A DNA stretch of 64,000 nucleotides from Canibacter zhoujuaniae (GTDB lineage: Bacteria > Actinomycetota > Actinomycetes > Actinomycetales > Microbacteriaceae). Positions 1-8,412 of the stretch are shown here, in pieces. How positions within the stretch are numbered: the stretch's first letter is position 1; each line of letters opens with the position of its first letter. Under the pieces are notes generated by a model, which had not been told where the DNA came from, did not search any database, and saw only the letters and a list, made by a program, of their open reading frames with translations. The stretch is taken from assembly GCF_011752005.1 (NCBI RefSeq), contig NZ_JAAIJZ010000001.1, positions 620,001 through 684,000 of the forward strand, written 5' to 3'. The position numbers and the translations under genes were made by a program.

Positions 1-1305
1 TCACGCGAAGCATCTCCGGAGCTTGACGAGCTGGTGCGTTGGACAACCGCCCGCGATCCAGAAAAACGTCCGCGTGATGCCACAATCGTGCTCGCTCGGA
101 TGCGGGAACTGCTAGACGGAGGCCTCCACGCACCAACCAGGGTGCTGCCATCCGACGGGCCGGGATCCACCCGCAAGCTTGATCTGAATGCCACCGCAGC
201 CACCACGGTGCTGGGCGCAACCGCTGTGACCTCTGTAGCTCCTGCAGCTGTAGCAGCAGCAGCCGTGCAGGAGCCAACACCGGCCGCTCCTGCCGGATCA
301 AAAAAGCAAACTCCAAAGAAAAAAGCAACAAAACCGCGGGATGATGAGGGCCGGTTGCAGCCGGTTGCACAATCGCCAATTGAACGAGCACAGGCGCTGC
401 AAAGAAAGCGCAGCAAGCGCGGCGCAATTGTAGCTGCTATCGCACTCATCATCACCGTCGCAGCAGGCGCGATCTCTTGGTACACATTCCAAGGTCCCGG
501 CGCTCTCAAAACAGTTCCACAGGTATTGGGCTTGGAGCCAGAACAGGCGAGTAATGCAGTTACCGCTGCCGGGCTTATCCCTGAGCTTGCTGACTGCACA
601 AACCCAACCGTTGCCCCCGGGCTTATCTCTGACGCAAGCCCTGCCCCGGATACCAGGGTGCCGGCTGACACCACGGTTAAACTCTGCCAGTCGATTGGTC
701 CAGCAAGCTTGCCAGTCCCAACTTTGGTGGGGCTCTCTAGCGCTGAAGCTGAAAAGCTCATAACAGAAGCGGGCTTTACTTTTGACGGCATCACCTCCGA
801 AGTTTTCGACGGCGGGGTTGCAGACACTGTGCTGGCCGCATTCGATGCAGACGGTAATCCCCTGGGTGCGGAGTATCGCGAACAGGGGCCGATAACCCTC
901 GTTCTCTCCGCAGGCCCCGTTCCAAATGTGTCAGGCCTGAGCGCAACCGAGGCCAAAAACGTCGCACTTTCGGCGAAACTTAATTTTGATGAATCGCTAA
1001 ACAGCGAAGCCTCTAGCGAAGATATCGAGTCGGGCCGGGTGATTGCGCTAGCGGGGGCAGAGACACTGCGTGTCGGTGACAGTGTGGGATTAATTATCTC
1101 TACAGGGCCCGAGCTTTTTGCAGTTCCTGACGTTACCGGCCTGCGCATGAACGAAGCGATCAAACGACTCGAGGAAGCCGGCTTTAAACCGCTGACAGGG
1201 GTGCCGCAGGCGCTCCGTAACGCGGTGCACGTGAAGGACACAAAGCCCGCTGCCGGCGAGAAAGTGCGCGCCGGCAGCGAGGTAGAACTCGGGTTTGAGC
1301 TTTAA
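1..1305 (+). CDS. pknL: PASTA-domain Ser/Thr protein kinase, C-terminal part (5' end outside window)
   Basis: The frame is open from base 1, so the GTG at 34 is not the start; the gene begins upstream. The first residues (SPELDELVRW, then DPEKRPRDA) match the last helix of a eukaryotic-type kinase domain. An Ala/Lys/Pro-rich juxtamembrane linker follows, then one membrane helix at about residues 141-162 of the visible part. Four extracellular PASTA repeats come next, with starts recognisable as VPQVLGL, VPTLVGL, VSGLSA and VPDVTGL. PASTA kinases sense peptidoglycan fragments or lipid II and phosphorylate cell-division and metabolic proteins. The gene converges on aroG with 6 bases between the stops, the same neighbourhood as pknL in other actinobacteria, which is the reason for the symbol. 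The catalytic residues are not visible here, so activity cannot be judged. Confidence 0.85.
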   Translation, partial: SREASPELDELVRWTTARDPEKRPRDATIVLARMRELLDGGLHAPTRVLPSDGPGSTRKLDLNATAATTVLGATAVTSVAPAAVAAAAVQEPTPAAPAGSKKQTPKKKATKPRDDEGRLQPVAQSPIERAQALQRKRSKRGAIVAAIALIITVAAGAISWYTFQGPGALKTVPQVLGLEPEQASNAVTAAGLIPELADCTNPTVAPGLISDASPAPDTRVPADTTVKLCQSIGPASLPVPTLVGLSSAEAEKLITEAGFTFDGITSEVFDGGVADTVLAAFDADGNPLGAEYREQGPITLVLSAGPVPNVSGLSATEAKNVALSAKLNFDESLNSEASSEDIESGRVIALAGAETLRVGDSVGLIISTGPELFAVPDVTGLRMNEAIKRLEEAGFKPLTGVPQALRNAVHVKDTKPAAGEKVRAGSEVELGFEL

Positions 1306-1311
1306 AACTAA

Positions 1312-2661
1312 TTAATGCTCAGCTTTTAGCAGCTCGGCAACCTGGAAGGCTAATTCCAGGGATTGCATGTGGTTGAGTCGCGGGTCACAAAGCGACTCGT
1401 AGCGCGTCTCCAGCGTCGCTTCATCGATATTTTCCGCCCCACCAAGACACTCAGTAACATCGTCGCCGGTGAGTTCAACATGCACACCACCGGGCACAGT
1501 GCCAGCTTCCCGGTGTGCTTCAAAAAAGCCCTCAACCTCATTCATGACGTCGTCAAATCGACGGGTCTTATAACCGGTAGAGGTGGTTATCCCGTTTCCG
1601 TGCATAGGGTCTGTCACCCACACAGGCTCTATGCCCTCTTTTTTCACGCCCTTCAGAATGTTCGGCAACACCTCGCGGATCTTGCCGGCCCCCATGCGAG
1701 TAATGAGTGTCAGGCGGCCAGGCTGACGCTCCGGATCCAGTTTGTCGACCAGACGCAGCACATCATCAACCGTTGCGGTTGGCCCAACCTTTAACCCGAT
1801 CGGGTTTGCAACCTGCGATAGGTAGTGCACATGCGCGCCGTCCAGGTCGCGGGTGCGCTCACCTATCCAGAGGAAGTGCGCAGCGGTGTCGTAAAGCTTT
1901 CCGGTGCGTGAATCAACGCGTGTCAAAGGGCGCTCATAGTCGAGCAGCAGCGCCTCGTGCGCAGTAAAGAAGTCTGTCCGCGTTAGTTCACTAAAGTCTG
2001 CACCGCAAGCCGCCATAAAACGCACAGCGCGGTCAATCTCTTCTGTCAGCTCACGGTAGCGCGCATTTGCTGGGTTGTCTGCGAAGCCGCGATTCCACTC
2101 ATGCACTGCGCGCAGATCCGCAAACCCACCCTGCGTAAACGCACGAATCAAATTCAAAGTTGATGCAGAGACATGGTATCCCTGAAGCAACCGGCTGACA
2201 TCTGCCGCGCGCGACTCGGGTGTGAAGTCATAACCGTTAACAAGGTCACCGCGGTACGCCGGCAGCGTCACTTCACCGCGGGTTTCGGTGTTGCTTGAGC
2301 GCGGTTTTGCAAACTGACCGGCCATCCGACCAACTTTCACAACCGGCGTAGAGGCCCCATAAGTGAGCACAAGCGCCATCTGCAAAAGCGTTTTTACGCG
2401 ATCGCGAATCTTATCTGCGGTCGCATCCGCAAAAGTTTCTGCGCAGTCACCGCCCTGCAAAAGAAAAGCTTTACCCTGGGCAACATCAGCCAGCTGTGTG
2501 CGCAGCTGATCCGCCTCACCAGCAAACACCAGCGGAGGTTGCGCAGCAAGCTCCCTTTGCACTTTCTCGAGCGCGCTTTTATCGGGCCACTGTGGCTGCT
2601 GTTTAATCTCCAGGTTTTTGTATTTATCGAGTTCAGCAAAGAGCTGCTCTTGAGCGTTCAT
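1312..2661 (-). CDS. aroG: 3-deoxy-7-phosphoheptulonate (DAHP) synthase, class II
   Basis: This enzyme condenses phosphoenolpyruvate with erythrose 4-phosphate in the first step of the shikimate pathway (aromatic amino acids, folate, menaquinone). The product, about 449 residues, has the class II (plant/actinobacterial) signatures: GGDCAETFAD, the phosphate-binding RMAGQFAKPRSS, DPMHGNG and the C-terminal GGVHVELTGDDVTECLGG region. The chosen start is the ATG at 2661, because an AGGAG at 2674-2670 lies 8 bases before it; an in-frame GTG at 2667 would be only 2 bases from that site. The plsC gene lies upstream on the same strand, so the pair may be co-transcribed. Class II enzymes of actinobacteria often bind a separate chorismate mutase, which is not in this window. 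Confidence 0.95.
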   Translation of the reverse strand: MNAQEQLFAELDKYKNLEIKQQPQWPDKSALEKVQRELAAQPPLVFAGEADQLRTQLADVAQGKAFLLQGGDCAETFADATADKIRDRVKTLLQMALVLTYGASTPVVKVGRMAGQFAKPRSSNTETRGEVTLPAYRGDLVNGYDFTPESRAADVSRLLQGYHVSASTLNLIRAFTQGGFADLRAVHEWNRGFADNPANARYRELTEEIDRAVRFMAACGADFSELTRTDFFTAHEALLLDYERPLTRVDSRTGKLYDTAAHFLWIGERTRDLDGAHVHYLSQVANPIGLKVGPTATVDDVLRLVDKLDPERQPGRLTLITRMGAGKIREVLPNILKGVKKEGIEPVWVTDPMHGNGITTSTGYKTRRFDDVMNEVEGFFEAHREAGTVPGGVHVELTGDDVTECLGGAENIDEATLETRYESLCDPRLNHMQSLELAFQVAELLKAEH

Positions 2662-2697
2662 TTTCACTTCTCCTGGATGGTGACCTAAGCCATAATT

Positions 2698-3423
2698 TTA
2701 GCGTTTTTTCTGAGCCTTTTGTGCTGCCAGTTGCGCACGCTGCTCACGCTCGATCTGGCCACGCACTGTCGAGGCATAAACGTCGACATACTCTTGTTTA
2801 CTCAACGCTTGGATCTCATACATTATTTCATCGGTGATGGAGCGCAGAATAAACCGATCAGTCTCCATGTCTTTAAAGCGTGAGAAATCGAGCGGTTTGC
2901 CGATTATTGTGCCTATCCGGCGAATGCGTGGCAGACGCACACCAATGGGCATTGCTTTTTCGGTGTCAACCATAATTGCCGGAACAACCAGCGCACCAGA
3001 CTGTAAAATCAAACGAGCAACGCCCGTCCGTCCCCGATATAAGCGCGCATCTGGGCTGCGTGTGCCTTCAGGGTAGATCCCGAGCACTTTGCCCTCGCTC
3101 AGAATTTTTAGACCTGTGGCCAATGAAGACTCTGAAGCTTTTCCGCCGGATCGATCCATGGGAATCTGCCCGACGCCCAACATGAAGTTGCGAACAAACC
3201 AGCCTTTAAAACCCTTGCCGGTGAAGTAGTCACTCTTAGCGAGAAAATAGACCCGCCTGTCGATCATCAGCGGTAGGAAAAAAGAGTCGATAACAGAGAG
3301 ATGGTTACCAACAATAATTACCGGCCCCTCTTTGGGCAGATTTTCAAGCCCCTCAACCCACGGCCGATAGATCGTCTTCAGCAGCGGGCCAAGAATTAGG
3401 TGTTTCAGTATCCAATACAGCAC
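2698..3423 (-). CDS. plsC: 1-acyl-sn-glycerol-3-phosphate acyltransferase (PlsC family), first copy
   Basis: This membrane-associated enzyme acylates lysophosphatidic acid to phosphatidic acid in phospholipid synthesis. The 241-residue product has the two family motifs: the catalytic NHLSVID (His41, Asp46) and the glycerophosphate-binding PEGTRS at about residues 118-123. The hydrophobic N-terminus could anchor it to the membrane, and the C-terminal tail is basic (KAQKKR). It starts with GTG, preceded 7 bases upstream by AAAGGA. It is divergent from the acyl-CoA ligase, and both act on fatty acyl groups. A second plsC-like gene lies at 56109-56915, so the exact acyl or lipid specificity of each cannot be told from sequence. 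Confidence 0.88.
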   Translation of the reverse strand: MLYWILKHLILGPLLKTIYRPWVEGLENLPKEGPVIIVGNHLSVIDSFFLPLMIDRRVYFLAKSDYFTGKGFKGWFVRNFMLGVGQIPMDRSGGKASESSLATGLKILSEGKVLGIYPEGTRSPDARLYRGRTGVARLILQSGALVVPAIMVDTEKAMPIGVRLPRIRRIGTIIGKPLDFSRFKDMETDRFILRSITDEIMYEIQALSKQEYVDVYASTVRGQIEREQRAQLAAQKAQKKR

Positions 3424-3457
3424 CGAGGCATCCTTTCAATTGCTCTAAAGACTAACA

Positions 3458-3473
3458 GTTAGTGTATGCTAAC
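3458..3473. promoter_or_regulatory. Inverted repeat in the plsC/fadD divergent promoter region
   Basis: The 158-base gap between the divergent plsC and fadD genes contains GTTAG-N6-CTAAC. It also carries two direct copies of CTAACAG, at 3452-3458 and 3469-3475. This is where an operator for a lipid-responsive regulator would be expected, but no regulator gene is adjacent and no known consensus is matched. A TAGAGT hexamer at about 3527-3532 could be a -10 for fadD. The repeat is seen directly; the operator role is inferred. Confidence 0.35.
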
Positions 3474-3581
3474 AGCGCATTTATGCTTAATTTCTAACTG
3501 CTTTAGCATTTTTGCAGTTTCACCGGGTAGAGTTTTTGCAAACTACCTGAGCAACTTACATCAGTATCAAAGGAGCTACAC

Positions 3582-5411
3582 GTGAAATCAACGAAGGTTG
3601 AGCTGCTGACAGACTTACTGCCAGACGAGAACCTCACCTACCTACTCGAGTCTCGCGTGGCTGAAACCCCCGATCGAGCACTCTTCTCAATTCCAGAGGG
3701 CAGCGCCTGGCGCGATGTAACCGCTCTAGAGTTTCACAAAGATGTGATCGCACTCGCGAAGGGCTTCGTCGCTGCCGGCATCCAACCTGGCGAGGGTGTG
3801 GCCCTGATGTGCAAAACGCGTTACGAGTGGACACTCATCGATTTTGCTGCGGCATACGCGGGTGCGTTTGTGATTCCAATTTATGAAACCTCCTCAGCGC
3901 TGCAAACACAGTGGATTCTGTCAGATTCTGGCGCTGTTGCGATTATCACTGAGAACGCAGATCATGCTGCCCGTTTTAATGAGATCAAGGGCGAAACTCC
4001 CGAGGTGAGAGAGCACTGGCGTCTTGATGAAAACATACTCGACGACCTCCGCAAGCAGGGCGCTGCTGTGCCAGATGCTGAGATTAATCACCGCCGCAGT
4101 ATTGCTAAGGGCGCTGACACTGCAACGCTGATTTACACCTCGGGCTCATTCGGCCGCCCGAAAGGTTGCGTGATCACCCACAGCAATTTTGTTGATCTTT
4201 CAACAAACACTATGCTGCGCGTCGAAGAAGTGTTTAGACAAGAGGGCGCAGCAACTCTGCTCTTTATCCCGCTGGCACACGTTTTTGCTCGTTTGATTTC
4301 TGTGCTTGCTGTTTATGGCGGCATTCGGGTCGGGCACGCAGAGCCAACCAATCTGGTTGATGCGCTCGGATCCTTCCAACCGACCTTCCTGCTAGCTGTG
4401 CCACGCGTCTTTGAAAAGGTGTATAACGGCGCAGAACAAAAGGCAGAAGCGAGCGGTAAGGGCAAGATTTTCCGCACCGCAGCGCGCACCGGTGTCGAGT
4501 ATTCACGTGCCTTAGACAAGGGTAAAGTGCCGCTCGGGTTGCAGCTAAAGTTCAAACTGTTCGATCGCCTTGTTTTCGCTAAACTGCGCCAGGCCCTGGG
4601 CGGAAAAGTGACCTACGCTGTCTCAGGATCAGCGCCGCTAAGCTCCCACCTCGGTCACTTCTACCGCGCACTGGGTGTGAAGATTCTTGAGGGATACGGT
4701 CTGACCGAAACCACCGCCCCGCTGTCAGTAAATCTGCCAAGCAAGCTGAAAATCGGTTCTGTCGGGCCGGTGCTTCCCGGCACCGAAGTGCGTTTGGGTG
4801 AAGATGATGAAATCTTGGTAAAAGGAATCGGTGTTTTCAAGGAATACTGGAATAACGAAGAGCAGACCAAAGCGGCTTTCACTGAAGACGGCTTCTTCCA
4901 CACGGGAGATCTTGGTGAAATAGATGAAGACGGTTATATAAAAATTACCGGCCGTAAAAAGGAAATTATCATCACTGCGGGTGGCAAGAATGTTGCCCCG
5001 ATGGTGCTTGAGGATCCGATCCGCTCTAACACGATTATTGCGCACCCGGTTGTGGTTGGCGAAAAACGGCAGTTTATTTCATGCCTGATCACTCTCGATC
5101 CCGAAATGCTGCCAAAGTGGCTAGAGAATAACGGTGAGGATCCAAATATGAGCCTCGCTGATGCTGCGAAGCATCCGAAGGTTATCGCTGAGGTGCAGCG
5201 CACAATCGACGAAGCTAACAAGTTTGTGAGCCGTGCAGAGTCTATTCGAGAATTCCGCATTCTGCCTGTGGAGTTTACCGAAGACAGCGGTCATCTAACC
5301 CCAAAGATGAGCATTAAGCGCGCAAATATTCTGAAAGATTTCAACTATGTTGTTGAGGAAATCTACGGCCCACGGCCACACACCGGCACTATCGGCACGG
5401 TGCAAAGCTAA
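3582..5411 (+). CDS. fadD: Long-chain fatty acid-CoA ligase (AMP-forming)
   Basis: The product activates fatty acids to acyl-CoA through an acyl-adenylate, for lipid synthesis or degradation. Its 609 residues show the ANL superfamily layout: the P-loop-like YTSGSFGRPKG at about residues 185-195 (the usual form is TSGTTGxPKG, so TT is replaced by SF), then GYGLTETTAP, the HTGDLGEIDEDGYI region and the C-terminal lysine segment TGRKKEIIITAGGKNVAP. It starts with GTG behind AAAGGAGCTACAC. It resembles the FadD15 type used for exogenous or recycled fatty acids. A strong hairpin terminator follows. It is divergent from plsC, which uses acyl donors. Confidence 0.92.
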   Translation: MKSTKVELLTDLLPDENLTYLLESRVAETPDRALFSIPEGSAWRDVTALEFHKDVIALAKGFVAAGIQPGEGVALMCKTRYEWTLIDFAAAYAGAFVIPIYETSSALQTQWILSDSGAVAIITENADHAARFNEIKGETPEVREHWRLDENILDDLRKQGAAVPDAEINHRRSIAKGADTATLIYTSGSFGRPKGCVITHSNFVDLSTNTMLRVEEVFRQEGAATLLFIPLAHVFARLISVLAVYGGIRVGHAEPTNLVDALGSFQPTFLLAVPRVFEKVYNGAEQKAEASGKGKIFRTAARTGVEYSRALDKGKVPLGLQLKFKLFDRLVFAKLRQALGGKVTYAVSGSAPLSSHLGHFYRALGVKILEGYGLTETTAPLSVNLPSKLKIGSVGPVLPGTEVRLGEDDEILVKGIGVFKEYWNNEEQTKAAFTEDGFFHTGDLGEIDEDGYIKITGRKKEIIITAGGKNVAPMVLEDPIRSNTIIAHPVVVGEKRQFISCLITLDPEMLPKWLENNGEDPNMSLADAAKHPKVIAEVQRTIDEANKFVSRAESIREFRILPVEFTEDSGHLTPKMSIKRANILKDFNYVVEEIYGPRPHTGTIGTVQS

Positions 5412-5425
5412 AAACAACCAGTAAT

Positions 5426-5477
5426 GATTCCGCCAGAGTCAGCGTAAACACACTGTCTCTGGCGGAATCTTTTTTTT
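5426..5477 (+). terminator. Rho-independent terminator after fadD
   Basis: A perfect 13-bp stem (5426-5438 with 5457-5469, GATTCCGCCAGAG paired with CTCTGGCGGAATC) is followed on the plus strand by eight T residues. The last T residues overlap the stop codon of def on the minus strand. In the minus direction the tail is only loosely T-rich, so it may act weakly both ways. Confidence 0.9.
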
Positions 5478-5964
5478 AAAACCAGGCCGACTCGCGAATC
5501 TGCTTCATCGCCTGTTTACGCTGTGCTGCATCAAGCCTCTGAATATACAGTTTGCCGTCAAGGTGATCGCACTCGTGCTGGAGTGCCTGGGCTAATAACC
5601 CTTCTCCTGCGATCACAACCTTATTACCGTTAAGATCTATGCCGGTAACACGAGCTTTCGGGTAACGCTGCACTTGGAACCACAGGTCAGGGACCGATAG
5701 ACAGCCCTCACCCGTTGGCACAGGCTCACCGAAGACCTCCAGCTCGGGATTCAAGATATAACTAACTTTCCCATCGATATGCAGACTAAACGCGCGCACG
5801 TTGTGACCGATTTGTGTCGAGGCGAGACCCGCACGACCGTCAAAGGCAACGGTGTCTAAAAGATCGGTGACATGCTGCCGCAGACCATCGTCAATTTTGG
5901 TGATCGTATCGCAGACGCGACGGAGCACCGGATCACCAAAAACTCTAATCTCACGAACAGCCAT
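5476..5964 (-). CDS. def: Peptide deformylase
   Basis: This metalloenzyme removes the N-formyl group from new proteins. In the 162-residue product, motif 2 is EGCLSVP (metal ligand Cys88) and motif 3 is QHECDHLDG (His130, Glu131, His134), so metal binding and catalysis are intact. Motif 1, usually GxGLAAPQ, reads AGLASTQ (Gln51 kept), a mild departure in the substrate-binding loop. ATG is preceded by GAGGAGAGA. The gene is divergent from parA and ends inside the terminator shared with fadD. No methionyl-tRNA formyltransferase gene is beside it, unlike the def-fmt pair of many bacteria. Confidence 0.93.
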   Translation of the reverse strand: MAVREIRVFGDPVLRRVCDTITKIDDGLRQHVTDLLDTVAFDGRAGLASTQIGHNVRAFSLHIDGKVSYILNPELEVFGEPVPTGEGCLSVPDLWFQVQRYPKARVTGIDLNGNKVVIAGEGLLAQALQHECDHLDGKLYIQRLDAAQRKQAMKQIRESAWF

Positions 5965-6014
5965 TCTCTCCTCAATCTTCAGCTTCGTTTTAAAACCAGA
6001 TTACAGCCAGCTCA

Positions 6015-6053
6015 TTGGTAGTTACCATGTGGGTGGCTATAGAATTAGTACCG
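6015..6053 (+). promoter_or_regulatory. Promoter of parA, leaderless
   Basis: TTGGTA at 6015-6020 and TATAGA at 6038-6043 are separated by exactly 17 bases. The GTG of parA begins 9 bases after the -10 hexamer, where transcription would begin, and no Shine-Dalgarno sequence is present. The spacing therefore predicts a leaderless mRNA. Confidence 0.6.
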
Positions 6054-6925
6054 TGAAGGTTATTAGCATCAGTTCCCTAAAAGGCGGCGTCGGCAAGACA
6101 ACCGTAACACTCGGTCTCGCGTCTGCAGCGTTCTCGCGCGGCCTACGCACGCTTGTGGTTGACGCCGATCCACAGTCAGATGTGTCCACCGGGCTTGATG
6201 TTGAAATTACCAGCGAGAATGTCAATATCGCAGATGTGCTTTCCGATCCGAGCCGCGTGCGTGAGGCAATTATTCCAAGCGGCTGGGGCCGTCACCATGC
6301 GGGCACAATCGACCTGCTACTGGGAAGCCCTTCAGCAATTAATTTTGATGGCCCACACCCCTCTATGCGAGAGGTGTGGCGTCTCGAAGAAGCACTAGCT
6401 CAGCTCGAGAACGACTACGACCTGGTGCTCATCGACTCTGCTCCCTCACTAAACGCCCTCACTCGAATCGCTTGGACGGCCAGCGACCGTGTGTTGGTTG
6501 TGACTGAGCCCGGCCTCTTCTCCGTTGCAGCAGCCGATCGTGCACTGCGCGCCATCGATGAGCTGCGCGCCGGTGTCAGCCCCCGTCTTGATCCGCTCGG
6601 TGTTGTTGTTAACCGCGTGCGCCCTCAGTCGCAGGAGCATCAATTCCGTATTCGTGAGCTGCGAGAAATATTCGGCGAGCTGGTGCTCGACCCAGTGCTC
6701 CCTGAGCGCACCACTATCCAGCAGGCAACCGGGGCCGCCAAACCAGTGCACATGTGGCCGGGTGAGACAACGCAACAGCTTGCCGCGAGTTTTGACTTTT
6801 TGCTCGATACCGCCGCAAAGTCTTTGAATATGTCTATCCCGCCGGCAGGCCCAGTGGGAACAACTGAGCTTATTACCTTAGACGCGATAACAACCGCTGA
6901 TCTCAGCAGCGTCGATGTTAGCTAA
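6053..6925 (+). CDS. ParA-family ATPase (orphan)
   Basis: This P-loop ATPase belongs to the ParA/Soj/MinD group. The deviant Walker A KGGVGKTT is at residues 10-17, the switch segment VVDADPQSDVSTGL follows, and DLVLIDSAPS is Walker B. The start is set at GTG 6053 because the Walker motif then falls where the family has it; the open frame upstream runs back through def on the other strand. The protein is 290 residues. No parB and no parS-like repeats are nearby, so it is not the usual chromosome-partition pair. In actinobacteria a ParA of this kind commonly sits beside the MerR/FHA genes, as here. Its cargo is unknown. Confidence 0.85.
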   Translation: MKVISISSLKGGVGKTTVTLGLASAAFSRGLRTLVVDADPQSDVSTGLDVEITSENVNIADVLSDPSRVREAIIPSGWGRHHAGTIDLLLGSPSAINFDGPHPSMREVWRLEEALAQLENDYDLVLIDSAPSLNALTRIAWTASDRVLVVTEPGLFSVAAADRALRAIDELRAGVSPRLDPLGVVVNRVRPQSQEHQFRIRELREIFGELVLDPVLPERTTIQQATGAAKPVHMWPGETTQQLAASFDFLLDTAAKSLNMSIPPAGPVGTTELITLDAITTADLSSVDVS

Positions 6926-6945
6926 GGCGTTAAGGCAAACAAAAT

Positions 6946-6993
6946 ATAGGTGAGGGCGGGTGAAACAATTTTGTTTCGCCCGCCCTCACCTAT
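6946..6993 (-). terminator. Terminator between parA and merR
   Basis: A 21-bp stem (6946-6966 with 6973-6993, one mismatched or wobble position) has a 6-base loop. On the minus strand it is followed by a T-rich run (ATTTTGTTTG), so it best terminates the merR gene; in the plus direction, after parA, the tail is weaker. It probably serves both converging genes. Confidence 0.85.
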
Positions 6994-7000
6994 AAAACCT

Positions 7001-7573
7001 CTAAGCCAGCTTCAGCTGTGCCCGGCGGGCAGCGTACTCCCCCTCTTGGGCAGCAGCATGCTGTTCGGCAGCCTGGCGGTGCTCTTCAAAGCTCAACAGC
7101 GAACTCTCAACCTCGTGCACAACCTTGCCAACAGCGATGCCAAACACACCCTGTCCGCGGCCGAGCAGATCCATAATCTCATTACCCTCTGTGCAGAGAT
7201 AAATACCCGCACCATCACTCATAAGGGTCACACCGGCAAGATCCTGCACACCGTGGCTGCGCAGCTGCTCTACCGCAAAACGCACCTGTTGCAGATTCAC
7301 CCCAGCCTCAAGCAGTCGCTTCACAAGCTTTAAAACCAAAATATCTCGAAAGCTGTAAATGCGCTGCGATCCTGACCCGTGCGCATCCTGCACTGTTGGA
7401 GTTACAAGGCCTGTTCTTGCCCAATAGTCGAGCTGACGGTAGGTAATATCTGCGGCTTTCCGGGCAACACTGCCACTAAAACCACCGTTTTCATTGGGGC
7501 ACGGTAAGCCGTCAGTAAAAAGCATCTCACTATCGACAGGGGTCAAGCTCGGGTCAACACTGCTCTCCAACAC
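7001..7573 (-). CDS. MerR-family transcriptional regulator (Rv1830-like)
   Basis: The 190-residue product has a winged-helix MerR domain: residues near 40-75 hold ADITYRQLDYWARTGLVTP, and YSFRDILVLKLVKRLLEAG follows. The C-terminal half is not a recognisable metal-binding domain, and no Cys cluster is present. Together with the next upstream genes (a second MerR and an FHA protein) it reproduces the mycobacterial Rv1827-Rv1830 order, without the small nuclease gene (Rv1829) that separates the two MerR genes there. The start is GTG 7573 or the adjacent TTG 7570; AAAGGAG is 3 or 6 bases away respectively. A TATATT just upstream could be its -10. Target genes are unknown. Confidence 0.8.
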   Translation of the reverse strand: MLESSVDPSLTPVDSEMLFTDGLPCPNENGGFSGSVARKAADITYRQLDYWARTGLVTPTVQDAHGSGSQRIYSFRDILVLKLVKRLLEAGVNLQQVRFAVEQLRSHGVQDLAGVTLMSDGAGIYLCTEGNEIMDLLGRGQGVFGIAVGKVVHEVESSLLSFEEHRQAAEQHAAAQEGEYAARRAQLKLA

Positions 7574-7722
7574 CGACTCCTTTCATAATATAAAAACCAA
7601 CCGCGGCTAGGCCACAGAGAACTACGCTATCTATCGTGCTGTTGAATTGCAACATCGACGCAATCTAATGCAGCGTGTCGCGAGTGCAAAGGTTACAACT
7701 TAACAACGGCATCTAGTTGCGT

Positions 7723-8412
7723 TTATCTGCGCTTAAGTGCTCTGCGCATAACAGCCGCCCGTAAAACTTCATAGTGAGATGCCAGCTGCAGCTCAAATTC
7801 ACTGCGCTCAGGAGAGGGTGCCTTACCTTTACGGGCAATAGCCGTGTGCCGGATCACCTCAGCATCTTTCTCTGCTCCCAGACGGAGTGCGCGCAAATGG
7901 CGCGGGGTCAAACCCGCTTCAGCCATACGCATAATCGCTTCGAGCTCTTTGACCGCATCTGCGGGATACACTTCAGCTGCTGGAAGAAGCCCGGCACTGA
8001 TAGCCTCTGCTAAAAGTTTTGCGGGGGCACCTGTTATGCGCAGGAGCTCTTCTCGATTCAAAACGGGATGCGGAGAAAAGATGGACGGCGCCTCTTGCGC
8101 ACCACCCGGCAGCTGGGGGGCGCCGCCGGCGTCAAGCTCAGTAAAATACTCGACAATCTTGTCGATAGGCATGAAGTAGTCTCGTTGCAGCACAAGCGCC
8201 TGACGCAACCGTTCAATATGGGCTTGAGTGTACTTACGGTAACCGCTCGGAGTGCGCAGTGGATCAACCACGCCGCGATCCTGGAGGTAGCGCAGCTTGG
8301 AAGCTGATAGATCACTAAAGTCACGCTTCAGCAGCTGCTCAACCTGACCGATTGTGAATAGCTGCGTGCTTGAATCAGTTGCTTGCGCCCTAAGCGCGGT
8401 TAACTTCACCAT
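7723..8412 (-). CDS. ftsR: MerR-family regulator FtsR-like
   Basis: The product is 229 residues. An N-terminal MerR helix-turn-helix (FTIGQVEQLLKRDF, SKLRYLQDRGVVDP, YRKYTQAHIERLRQALVLQR) is followed by a second, HTH-like C-terminal region (ITGAPAKLLAEAISAGLLP). This is the architecture of Rv1828/FtsR, which in corynebacteria activates ftsZ transcription. Its start overlaps the stop of the FHA gene by one base (TAATG), so the two are translationally coupled, as expected for this conserved pair. The symbol rests on synteny and domain layout, not on demonstrated control of ftsZ here. Confidence 0.8.
   Translation of the reverse strand: MVKLTALRAQATDSSTQLFTIGQVEQLLKRDFSDLSASKLRYLQDRGVVDPLRTPSGYRKYTQAHIERLRQALVLQRDYFMPIDKIVEYFTELDAGGAPQLPGGAQEAPSIFSPHPVLNREELLRITGAPAKLLAEAISAGLLPAAEVYPADAVKELEAIMRMAEAGLTPRHLRALRLGAEKDAEVIRHTAIARKGKAPSPERSEFELQLASHYEVLRAAVMRRALKRR

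Noticed and set aside
5852..6052. Upstream extension of parA
   Set aside because: It runs antisense through def. The Walker A motif is correctly placed only with the GTG at 6053, which also has a well-spaced promoter.
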